A stretch of 64,000 nt of DNA. It comes from Nitrosomonas sp. Nm34 (GTDB lineage Bacteria; Pseudomonadota; Gammaproteobacteria; Burkholderiales; Nitrosomonadaceae). A program made the position numbers and the translations under genes. Every line of letters starts with the position of its first letter. Within the stretch, counting starts at the first letter, position 1. The notes beneath the pieces are model-generated. The model had not been told where the DNA came from. It was given only the letters and a program-made list of their open reading frames with translations, and ran no database searches. Below, one piece after another: positions 33,744 through 42,265 of this stretch. The stretch spans positions 44,723-108,722 of the forward strand of contig NZ_FORD01000010.1 in the NCBI RefSeq assembly GCF_900113925.1. Direction: 5' to 3'.

Positions 33744-34394
33744 ATGACAGAATCAACCATTGAAAATACTGCAACTGACTATGACTTGTCAGCACTGGTC
33801 ATTCCGTTACTCAAAGGCGTGATTTATCAGGAAAATGATGCCATTCTGTGGCATGCCCTGTTACAACTTCAAGCACGCGTGCGAGACTATGTAGGCGTGC
33901 TGGGACTGGAATTGGTGCTGGATGAAGCCGAGGGTTACGTCTTTCTGCGTGCGCATAAAGAAGAACCGGATGATGACGCAGCTCCCAAGCTGCCACGGCT
34001 GATCGCCAGGAGACCGTTGTCGTTTCCGGTAAGTTTATTGCTGGCACTATTGCGTAAGAAGCTGGCTGAATTCGATGCGGGTGGCAGCGATACGCGATTG
34101 ATGCTCAGCCGTGAGGAGATCGTCGAGCTGATGCGAGTATTCCTGCCTGAAAGCAGCAATGAGGCGCGTTTAATCGATCAGATCGAAACGTATATCAACA
34201 AGATCGTGGAATTGGGATTCCTGCGCCGGCTAAAACCGGTTACTGCACCTCCTGGCAAACAAGCCGTAGTGTTCGAAGTAAAACGCATCCTCAAGGCATT
34301 TGTCGATGCTCAATGGTTGGCAAATCTCGATGCACGGCTAGCAGACTACCAGGCATATCTTGCAAATGAACATGGAGAAAGTAGCGATGGCTGA
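33744..34394 (+). CDS. jetB: Wadjet protein JetB (DUF4194 family)
   Basis: This 216-residue protein is of the small winged-helix, KITE-like type that bridges the kleisin JetA and the JetC heads in Wadjet. It is soluble, with no catalytic motif expected. The start is two bases after jetA, and its end overlaps the jetC start by eight bases, showing one tightly coupled operon. The middle part (RRPLSFPVSLLLALLRKKLAEFD) is characteristic of JetB proteins. The identity rests on size, context and this segment. Confidence 0.87.
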   Translation: MTESTIENTATDYDLSALVIPLLKGVIYQENDAILWHALLQLQARVRDYVGVLGLELVLDEAEGYVFLRAHKEEPDDDAAPKLPRLIARRPLSFPVSLLLALLRKKLAEFDAGGSDTRLMLSREEIVELMRVFLPESSNEARLIDQIETYINKIVELGFLRRLKPVTAPPGKQAVVFEVKRILKAFVDAQWLANLDARLADYQAYLANEHGESSDG

Positions 34395-37300
34395 ACGACA
34401 ACCCCTGGAACTTGATTTTGTGGCCGATGATATGCTGTCGGGCTTCCGCTTGCAGCGTCTGGAAGTATTCAACTGGGGCACCTTCGATAGTCGCGTGTGG
34501 AGCTTGCAGCTCAATGGCAAAAACAGTCTGCTGACTGGCGATATCGGTTCGGGCAAATCCACCCTGGTCGACGCAATAACGACCCTGCTGGTTCCCGCGC
34601 ACCGCATCGCTTACAACAAGGCCGCCGGTGCGGACAATAAGGAGCGCACATTGCGTTCCTATGTGCTTGGGTATTACAAATCCGAGCGCAATGAGATGGG
34701 GGTGAGTGCCAAGCCGGTGGCACTACGCGATGCCAGCAGCTATTCAGTCATTCTGGGGGTATTTCATAATGCGGGCTACGACCAGACGATCACGCTGGCG
34801 CAAGTATTTTGGATGAAGGATGGGCAAGGGCAACCTGCACGCTTTTATGTCTGCGCAGAACGTGCCTTATCGATCATCACCGATTTTGCCGAGTTTGGCT
34901 CCGATATTGCGCAATTGCGCAAAAAGCTGCGCGCTGGGAACGAGAACCGGGATGTCGAACTATTTGATAGCTTTCCACCCTACGGCGCCTGGTTTCGCCG
35001 CCGCTTTGGCATCGACAACGAACAGGCGCTAGAGCTGTTTCATCAAACGGTATCGATGAAATCGATAGGTAACCTGACCGATTTCGTCCGCAACCACATG
35101 CTGGAACCTTTCGACGTTGCGCCACGCATCACGGCGCTACTTGCCCACTTCGATGACCTCAGTCGGGCCCATGAAGCTGTGCTGAAAGCGAAACGCCAAG
35201 TGGAATTGCTCACCCCACTGATCGCCAACTGTGAACAGCATGCCTCATTGCGTGCACAGATCGAAGAACGCCGTGCCTGTCGCGAGGCGCTTAAACCCTA
35301 TTTTGCCAGCCTTAAGCTCGATTTGCTGGAAAACAGGCTTGCAGCCTTAGCCATTGAATGGATGAATCAGGATGCCCTGGTTAAACGCAGTGAAGCACGT
35401 CGTGATGTCCAGCGCGTAGATGTAGATGAACTGAACCGTAGCATCGCTGACAACGGTGGCGATCGCCTGGAACGGCTAGTCATCGAGATTCATAAAAGAG
35501 AACAGGAATGCCAGCTGCGGGAGCGCAAAGCGCAGCGTTATGCCGAATTGGTACGCACGATTGATGACATGCCCGCTGAGAATGAGGTCGATTTTCTTGC
35601 TCAACGACAACGCTTGGCGGCGCTGGTGGAAACAGTACAAACACGCGATGTCCAGCTGCAAAATGATTTGACCGAGTATGGCGTCAGCTTGCGCCAAAGC
35701 AAGCAGGAACATGATGCTCTGACTGCTGAAATTATCAGCTTAAAAGCAAGGCGCAGCAATGTCCCGGCCGAACAAATAGCGCTGCGTACTGCCCTTTGCC
35801 AGGCGCTAGATTTGCCTGAGGAGAAGATGCCCTTTGCTGGCGAATTGCTGCAAATACGTGACGAGGAGCGCGACTGGGAAGGTGCAGTAGAGCGGTTGTT
35901 GCGCAACTTTGGTTTGTCGTTGCTGGTGCCGGATGAGCATTATCCTGCCGTGGTAAATTGGGTGGATAATACCCATTTACAGGGACGCCTGGTTTATTTC
36001 CGGGTACGGGCAAGTGCTCGCAACGAACCTCCCGATTTGCACCGGGATTCGCTCGCACGCAAGCTGGTGATCAAACCTGACTCGTCTTTCTATGATTGGC
36101 TTGAACGGGAGGTATCCCACCGTTTTGACCTTGCCTGCTGCACCACACAAGAGCAGTTTCGGCGCGAGACGCGTGCCATCACGCGTACGGGACAGATTAA
36201 AGCACCCGGCGAGCGCCATGAAAAAGACGATCGCCATCGGCTCAATGACCGCAGCCGCTATGTACTGGGCTGGAGCAATGCGGCCAAGATCACCGCACTC
36301 GAAACCAAAGCAAAAAAGCTGGAGAGGCAGCTTGGCGAATTGGCTAGCCTCATCAGCAAAATCCAGGCTGAGCAGAGCATACTCAAGGCACGTCTGGCCG
36401 CGTTGTCGAAATTGGATGAATATACTGATTTTGGTGAACTCGACTGGCAATTGGTTGCCGTGGAACTCGCAAAGTTACAGGATGAAAAGTTAAAACTGGA
36501 ATCGACTTCCGATGTGCTTAAACAATTGACCGAACGGCTAAATGAAGCCGTGGCAGCCTTGCAGAAAACAGAAAGCCAGCTCGAGGTGCACAAGGACAAG
36601 CGCTCCAAAATCGAGCAGAAAAAAAGCGATACCGAGGTTTTGCGTGCGCAGACACAAGCGCTCGTGGATGATTCGGCGCAGGCTACTCACGCTGCCTACT
36701 TCGAGCTGCTTGACACGATGCGCAGCCAGGCGCTGGGTGAGCAGCCGCTCACGATCGAGTCCTGTGATTCACGTGAACGTGACATGCGCGACTGGCTGCA
36801 AAAGCAGATCGATAGCAAATCCAGCACGCTCAGTTCGCTGGCAGAGCGGATCATCAAGGCAATGACTTCCTATAAAGAAGAATTCAAGCTGGAGACTGCA
36901 GAGATCGATGCCAGTATTGAAGCGGCTTTCGAATACCGTAATATGTTGCATCATCTCCAAAGCGACGATCTGCCACGCTTTGAGGCGCGCTTCAAGGAAT
37001 TACTTAACGAGAACACGATACGGGAAGTAGCGAATTTTCACTCGCAATTGGTGCGCAAGCGGGAAACGATCAAGGAGCGGATTGCCCGCATCAATGAATC
37101 ACTGACCGACATCGACTACAACCCAGGCCGCTACATCATCCTGGAAGCCCAATCAACGTTGGATGCCGATATCCGCGATTTTCAAAACGAGTTGCGCGCT
37201 TGCACCGAAGGGGCTTTGACCGGATCTGATGATAGTCAATATTCCGAAGCCAAATTTTTGCAAGTTCGACACATCATCGAACGCTTTCGTGGTCGACAAG

Positions 37301-37773
37301 GGTTAGCCGAGCAGGACCGGCGCTGGACAGCCAAGGTTACCGATGTGCGCAACTGGTTTCTATTTGCAGCCAGCGAGCGCTGGCACGAGGACGACAGTGA
37401 ACATGAACATTACTCTGACTCGGGCGGCAAATCCGGTGGTCAAAAAGAGAAGCTGGCTTATACCATTTTGGCCGCGAGCCTGGCTTATCAGTTTGGTCTG
37501 GAATGGGGAGCAGTGCGCTCGCGCTCATTTCGCTTTGTCGTGATCGATGAGGCGTTCGGGCGAGGTTCGGACGAGTCAGCGCAATATGGCTTGCGCTTGT
37601 TTGCCCAGCTTAATTTGCAACTGCTCATCGTCACTCCCTTGCAAAAAATCCATATCATCGAGCCTTTCGTCTCCAGTGTTGGTTTTGTTCATAACGAAGA
37701 TGGCCGTACCTCTAAATTGCGCAATCTCTCGATCGAAGCATACCAACAAGAAAAGGCAAGGATGACGGGATGA
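34387..37773 (+). CDS. jetC: Wadjet protein JetC, SMC-like ATPase
   Basis: This is the motor of the Wadjet complex. The N-terminal head has Walker A GDIGSGKSTLVDAI (about 43-56). A very long central part is rich in E, K, Q and L (coiled-coil arms with a hinge). The C-terminal head has the ABC signature region SGGKSGGQKEKLAYTI and Walker B FVVIDEAFGRGSDE. About 1128 residues is the usual size. I chose ATG 34387 (MAERQPLELDF), preceded by GGAGAAAG, over the earlier in-frame TTG at 34360. Its stop overlaps the jetD start as ATGA. The gene appears intact, so DNA translocation could still occur even if the nuclease subunit is lost. Confidence 0.93.
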   Translation: MAERQPLELDFVADDMLSGFRLQRLEVFNWGTFDSRVWSLQLNGKNSLLTGDIGSGKSTLVDAITTLLVPAHRIAYNKAAGADNKERTLRSYVLGYYKSERNEMGVSAKPVALRDASSYSVILGVFHNAGYDQTITLAQVFWMKDGQGQPARFYVCAERALSIITDFAEFGSDIAQLRKKLRAGNENRDVELFDSFPPYGAWFRRRFGIDNEQALELFHQTVSMKSIGNLTDFVRNHMLEPFDVAPRITALLAHFDDLSRAHEAVLKAKRQVELLTPLIANCEQHASLRAQIEERRACREALKPYFASLKLDLLENRLAALAIEWMNQDALVKRSEARRDVQRVDVDELNRSIADNGGDRLERLVIEIHKREQECQLRERKAQRYAELVRTIDDMPAENEVDFLAQRQRLAALVETVQTRDVQLQNDLTEYGVSLRQSKQEHDALTAEIISLKARRSNVPAEQIALRTALCQALDLPEEKMPFAGELLQIRDEERDWEGAVERLLRNFGLSLLVPDEHYPAVVNWVDNTHLQGRLVYFRVRASARNEPPDLHRDSLARKLVIKPDSSFYDWLEREVSHRFDLACCTTQEQFRRETRAITRTGQIKAPGERHEKDDRHRLNDRSRYVLGWSNAAKITALETKAKKLERQLGELASLISKIQAEQSILKARLAALSKLDEYTDFGELDWQLVAVELAKLQDEKLKLESTSDVLKQLTERLNEAVAALQKTESQLEVHKDKRSKIEQKKSDTEVLRAQTQALVDDSAQATHAAYFELLDTMRSQALGEQPLTIESCDSRERDMRDWLQKQIDSKSSTLSSLAERIIKAMTSYKEEFKLETAEIDASIEAAFEYRNMLHHLQSDDLPRFEARFKELLNENTIREVANFHSQLVRKRETIKERIARINESLTDIDYNPGRYIILEAQSTLDADIRDFQNELRACTEGALTGSDDSQYSEAKFLQVRHIIERFRGRQGLAEQDRRWTAKVTDVRNWFLFAASERWHEDDSEHEHYSDSGGKSGGQKEKLAYTILAASLAYQFGLEWGAVRSRSFRFVVIDEAFGRGSDESAQYGLRLFAQLNLQLLIVTPLQKIHIIEPFVSSVGFVHNEDGRTSKLRNLSIEAYQQEKARMTG

Positions 37774-38944
37774 ACTGGACCACGCCAGCTGATCTACGCG
37801 CGCAACTGCATAAGCTATGGGAGCGCGGAGAAATTTGGCCAGTCTTGTCACGGGTGCACCCTTATTCCCGCGGCGTTTATCTCTCAAGCGCCCCACCTCA
37901 ACGGAAATAGCAGAATATTTTAGCGAGGTGCGTGTCTGGATCGAAGCACTCAGGAAGATGCCGCGCTGCCGACTGGAAATGCGCGAATTCAAGCACCGGC
38001 TATTCGGCACTAACACGCTCCCCCATGAGGTCTGGATCGACACAGTTGGGGATGCCTTGAGCCTGATCAGCAAGCAGCGCGAAGCTGCCCATTTCACTGA
38101 CCTGGTTACGATGACACGCCAACAACAGCCAGAATTGCTGGATTGGCTCGCTAAAAAGCCGCAGCGTGCGCTGGAGTTGGTCGATGAATGGCAGCGCTTG
38201 CTGGCCATTGTTGCCTGGCTCAAAGTCCATCCGCGTCCTAGCGTTTATCTCAGGCAAGTCGATATCCCAGGAATACACAGCAAATTTATCGAGTACCATC
38301 GTGGTGTGCTCAGCGAATTGCTCGACCTCGTGCTGCCAGCCGAAGCAATTGATCCCATTGCTTCTGGCACCAACCAATTTGCACAGCGTTACGGCTTTTT
38401 GGATAAACCGCTGTGTATTCGCTTCCGTGTTCTGGATCGAACCCATGCTTTGTTACCCGAGGTAGGTGAACGAGATATTTCGCTGGATGCCGACAGTTTT
38501 GCCCGGCTCAATCCAAAATTGTCGCGCGTCTTCATCACTGAAAATGAGATCAATTTTTTGGCTTTCCCCAATATCGAACACAGCTTGATTATCTTCGGTG
38601 CAGGCTACGGCTTCGAAATGTTGCGCAAGACAACATGGTTAGAGAATTGTCGTATTTACTATTGGGGGGATATTGATACCCATGGCTTTGCTATGCTTGA
38701 TCAACTGCGCAGCCAGTTCCAGCATGTTGCTTCGTTTCTAATGGACCGCGCCACCTTACTGGCATTCGAAGCACAGTGGGGGATAGAGACCCAACCCACG
38801 TACCGCGAATTGTCGCGTCTGACACCGGAAGAGAAAGCGCTGTACGATGATTTACGCGATAACCGCTTGCGCAAGAATTTGCGGCTGGAACAGGAACGCA
38901 TTGGCTTTGATTGGGTGAAAGCAGCGCTGGCTGCGCTCAGGTAA
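37770..38944 (+). pseudogene. jetD: Wadjet nuclease JetD (Toprim), frameshifted
   Basis: JetD is the topoisomerase-VI-like nuclease subunit that cuts plasmid DNA. ATG 37770 overlaps the jetC stop and reads MNWTTPADLRAQLHKLWERGE, but the frame then closes within 50 codons. The rest continues in another frame from NLASLVTGAPLFPRRL to the end. The Toprim acidic motif YYWGDIDTHGFAML and the family C-terminus are intact. Restoring one A to the AAA at 37831-37833 gives ...WERGENLASLV..., one protein of about 391 residues. Without that base the product from the natural start is a short fragment; the long ORF from 37817 lacks the N-terminal 30 residues or so. Confidence 0.85.
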
Positions 38945-38951
38945 TTTCAGT

Positions 38952-39122
38952 TAACGTGAGTTCGGGATAAAAAAAGCAGCAAAAGGGGTCTGTATTTCCT
39001 ATGATAAATGGATTCTGGAAAAGAGTTTCATCATTATTCATGAGAAGAAACCTTCCCACATATCAGACATCCTCAAGCTCTTCCAGTTGTAGTGGCGTGC
39101 TCTTTATGTCGAACTCACGTTA
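38952..39122 (+). mobile_element. Decayed IS982-type element, both ends present
   Basis: It is bounded by TAACGTGAGTTCGGGATAA and the inverse TTATGTCGAACTCACGTTA. Before the right end a short stretch still encodes EKKPSHISDILKLFQL, clearly related to the C-terminus of the transposase at 63791 ([16 protein letters not shown]). Only about 170 bp remain, so it is an internal-deletion relic. It marks the right edge of the defence block. Confidence 0.7.
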
Positions 39123-39230
39123 CTCTGTATTTTTTAAATGTTTCATTTTATGAGCCACACATACACAAAAAAGCTCTAGAAATACAGTTATACAAAAATC
39201 GCATTACTACTATTTTAATTTGTAAAGCTA

Positions 39231-39250
39231 AATAATATTCATTATCATTA
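39231..39250 (+). promoter_or_regulatory. Fur-box-like site before the multicopper oxidase
   Basis: AATAATATTCATTATCATTA reads TGATAATG on the other strand, matching one half of the Fur 7-1-7 pattern fully and the other partly. It lies about 100 bases before the start codon and suggests iron repression. Confidence 0.55.
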
Positions 39251-39352
39251 ACAATCGCTATTTCTGTTGCTCTTCAAAGAATGGAATGCATCAATTCAAC
39301 AAATAATACATTGCTTTAATCATTTGATTCTCTATTAAGGAGGGATGATTCG

Positions 39353-40417
39353 ATGTTGCAAAATAAAATTATTTCACTTGTGTCAGTTTTGATGCTGACT
39401 ATATTTATCAGCAATCCAGCTTGGGCTAACGGTGGAAACCGAGTTTATTGGATAGCAGCGGATGAAGTGGTGTGGGATTATGCACCTTCATTTCCTGTTA
39501 ATTCGATGACAGGCAATGAATTTACTGCGGAAGAGCGTGTATTCGTCGAGCAAGGAATTGGCCGGCGATATTTAAAGTCGGTCTATCGGGAATATACCGC
39601 CGGGTTTGGTGCGGTAAAACCGCGCGTCGCTGAGGAAGAGCACCTGGGTATACTTGGGCCTGTCATTCGGGCAGCCGTGGGAGACAGAATTACGGTTCAT
39701 TTTAAGAACAATACCCGTTTTCCGGCAAGTATCCATCCACATGGCGTGCGTTATTCCAAGTCACACGAAGGCGCTGCCCATTCAGCAGATGATAAGCATA
39801 AATCTGGTGGGATCGTGGAACCGGGAGGGGAGCACACTTATATTTGGGAAGTGCCAGAACGTGCAGGTCCTGGCCCAAATGATCCTTCTTCCATTGCATG
39901 GGTTTACCATGGTCACGTCAATGAACCTGCCGATACCAATGCCGGGCTGATTGGTGCGATCATTATCTCAAGTAACAAAGAGAAACCACAGGATGTAGAT
40001 CGTGAATTTATTTCCCTTTTTACGGTATTCGATGAGAACGCCAGCTTATATAAAGATATTAATCTTTCCACTTGCACTGGTTCTTGTGACCCGAAAAGCG
40101 AAGAATTTGAGGAAAGTAATCTGAAGCATGGAATCAATGGATTGCTTTATGGCAATAATAAAGGTTATGTGATGCGCACTGGAGAACGGGTGCGCTGGTA
40201 TATCATAAGCATGGGGAGCGAGGTCGATCTTCATACGCCGCATTGGCATGGCGCCACTTTATTGCATAATGGTAACCGCCTGGATGTAACTGAAGTGTTG
40301 CCAGCAGCTACCAAAACGCTGGATATGCAGCCAGATGTCAAGGGCGAGTGGATGTATCATTGTCATGTCAATGATCACATCAGTGCTGGCATGTCAACGA
40401 CTTTTACGGTCGAATAA
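39353..40417 (+). CDS. Two-domain multicopper oxidase, exported
   Basis: The 354-residue protein has a signal peptide (hydrophobic 8-22, ending NPAWA). Copper ligands are visible in IHPHGVRY, WVYHGHV, HTPHWHG and the C-terminal HCHVNDHISAGM, the last giving the type 1 site with methionine. The length fits two cupredoxin domains, so an active enzyme would be a trimer (family knowledge). It should act in the periplasm, probably as a ferroxidase or cuprous oxidase. The Fur-box-like site upstream and the siderophore genes downstream favour a role in iron handling. A strong ribosome site TAAGGAGGG ends eight bases before ATG. A laccase-like or nitrite-related activity cannot be excluded. Confidence 0.9.
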   Translation: MLQNKIISLVSVLMLTIFISNPAWANGGNRVYWIAADEVVWDYAPSFPVNSMTGNEFTAEERVFVEQGIGRRYLKSVYREYTAGFGAVKPRVAEEEHLGILGPVIRAAVGDRITVHFKNNTRFPASIHPHGVRYSKSHEGAAHSADDKHKSGGIVEPGGEHTYIWEVPERAGPGPNDPSSIAWVYHGHVNEPADTNAGLIGAIIISSNKEKPQDVDREFISLFTVFDENASLYKDINLSTCTGSCDPKSEEFEESNLKHGINGLLYGNNKGYVMRTGERVRWYIISMGSEVDLHTPHWHGATLLHNGNRLDVTEVLPAATKTLDMQPDVKGEWMYHCHVNDHISAGMSTTFTVE

Positions 40418-40496
40418 AAATGACGGCTATCACAAAATAGTAAAGATTTTGCAAATCGGGTCGAAAATTTGTGTTAACTTTATTATGCTCGTATAT

Positions 40497-40526
40497 AACC
40501 TGGTGAGCTATTGGCCTCACCAGGTT
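40497..40526 (+). terminator. Hairpin after the multicopper oxidase
   Basis: Perfect 11-bp stem AACCTGGTGAG/CTCACCAGGTT with an 8-base loop, 80 bases after the stop. The T-tract is weak (ATTCTTAAG). Confidence 0.65.
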
Positions 40527-40917
40527 ATTCTTAAGTTACTGTACATCCTTTATCCTTGAGGCCTCTAGCGGGTGCCAGTTCGACATCCTCATTTTTTCAT
40601 CTTCAAGCTACCTAACTTTATCTTTGTATAAATGCAATGAAACCATGCATCTAAAAAGCCCCAGATTGTATTTTTTGTGAGGCATGGCATAAAAAATATA
40701 ATTTTTATTCAACACTCATTACTGTTTGCGTGCGATCAGACGATTTCTTGCGTTACCTGGAAAGCTTAAGCTACTCGCTGGTGCTCTAAATTACGTTTTA
40801 TAGCTTACGCTCATGCTCCATAATTTGGCGAATATTTTTGGAGACAATAAGCGTTTGTCTTTTCATCATGTAATGATGCGAGATGAATTGATGCTGGTCT
40901 TTAGATATGCAACATTC
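40527..40917. other. Intergenic stretch without recognised feature
   Basis: About 390 AT-rich bases between the terminator and an IS982 end. No coding frame or family was recognised. Confidence 0.5.
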
Positions 40918-40980
40918 GTATATCAAGCTTCCTCAAACTATCCGGCTGTTATGTGATAATTCTTATGTCGAACTCACGTA
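40918..40980 (+). mobile_element. IS982-type right-end remnant
   Basis: It ends TCTTATGTCGAACTCACGTA and its preceding 40 bases align with the reverse complement of 63785-63830, including ATCAAGCTTCCTCAA. Only this end is recognisable. Confidence 0.6.
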
Positions 40981-40992
40981 AATAAATAAAGA

Positions 40993-42261
40993 TTATTTAC
41001 AGTAATGACTAATGATTCTCGCACGCGCACAACGTTTCCTCTGCCAAATAATCACTCCTGTTACGGACACTATTGCGACTGCTATTCCTAGCAAGGAAAC
41101 CAGGATACGTCCAGGCAAGCCAAGGATGCGACCGGAATGCAAGGGAAACTGGGCTTGCAAGAATAAGTCGCCCATACTGCCTGCCCCCGGGATATTGTCA
41201 CCGAGAAAGGATCCGTCCTGGCCATCAAAATAAAGCCAAGGATTACCAAGACCAAAGTTTGCGTGATCTTGACCTGGCTCATGAAACGTTACACCATAAA
41301 TGCCATACTCTGGTTCATAAAACATGCCACCTGGCGGAATGTTCCAATTTCTTCTTTGCGCTTCTGTCGTAGCGAGTTGAATGATTTCATGCCGTGTAAT
41401 CGAAGGTTCGATCGGCTCATCATGCGGCCGGGGGGTACGGTGCGCAAACGGATCTGGGGTGAGGGCGGAAAAGGCAGAGACGAGAGGGCGCATGATTTCC
41501 TGTTTAAGGTTCATAGAAATAGCGGTTACAGCAAGTATCAATAAACAAGCCCATAACCACACCCCACCTGAGCGATGCACATCGAAATTCAGCTTGTAAC
41601 CGCCTTGTTGCCAGCGGAAAGCAAATGATTTGCGCCATGCCTGAAAATGGGGAAACGAGATCCAAAGTGCGATGAAGCAATCGATTGACCATACCATCGC
41701 CAGTATGCCCATAAACAATATGCCTAATTCCAGTCCAAAAGCATCCGGGATATGCATGCTATAGTGTAATTTATACAGGAAGGGCAAGAAATTTTCCCGG
41801 CTGAGTGAGACTTCACCCCACATGCGCGTACCACGTACTTCGCCACTTACGGGATCAAGTGCCACTTGATTGAAATCCAGCTCATATGCTTTGCCAGTAT
41901 CAGGATTAAGGCGAGAGTTTACACCTAACCCAAGGTTCTCATCGGGTTCCAGGGACAACGGTAGCCACGTAATCAGAATTTTGGGATGAGATGCTTCGAA
42001 TTGGTCAGCGAGCATCAAGGGGGGAAGCGGATTTCCCTGACTTTGTCGTTCGAATAATTGAGGGTTAAGCCACTCATCCAGCTCATGATCCCAAGAGATA
42101 ATAGCGCCAGTCAATCCTGAAATGAATAGGAAGGCTGCCAGAAAGAGACCCGCCCAGCGGTGCAACAGTGTGAGTAGTTGGCGATTTGCTCTGGATTTGC
42201 TGGGCTGTTTTTCCTGCTGCAGGATATCAGCAGTTATCGTGGATTCAACAAATTTTTTCAT
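40993..42261 (-). CDS. PepSY-domain membrane protein, probable ferric-siderophore reductase
   Basis: The protein is about 422 residues. A first membrane helix follows LLHRWAGLFLAAFLF, and further helices appear near the middle (ILFMGILAMVWSIDCFIALW; GGVWLWACLLILAVTAIS) and at the end (LLGIAVAIVSVTGVIIWQ). This is the layout of PepSY-associated proteins such as FoxB and PiuB. Several histidines near helices (LLHRW, LHYSMHIP, VHRSGG) could bind haem. Such proteins reduce ferric siderophore at the inner membrane. I start it at the ATG 42261, four bases after the exporter stop; an earlier GTG at 42276 would overlap that gene. It is probably cotranscribed with the exporter. Confidence 0.85.
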   Translation of the reverse strand: MKKFVESTITADILQQEKQPSKSRANRQLLTLLHRWAGLFLAAFLFISGLTGAIISWDHELDEWLNPQLFERQSQGNPLPPLMLADQFEASHPKILITWLPLSLEPDENLGLGVNSRLNPDTGKAYELDFNQVALDPVSGEVRGTRMWGEVSLSRENFLPFLYKLHYSMHIPDAFGLELGILFMGILAMVWSIDCFIALWISFPHFQAWRKSFAFRWQQGGYKLNFDVHRSGGVWLWACLLILAVTAISMNLKQEIMRPLVSAFSALTPDPFAHRTPRPHDEPIEPSITRHEIIQLATTEAQRRNWNIPPGGMFYEPEYGIYGVTFHEPGQDHANFGLGNPWLYFDGQDGSFLGDNIPGAGSMGDLFLQAQFPLHSGRILGLPGRILVSLLGIAVAIVSVTGVIIWQRKRCARARIISHYCK

Positions 42262-42265
42262 GACG

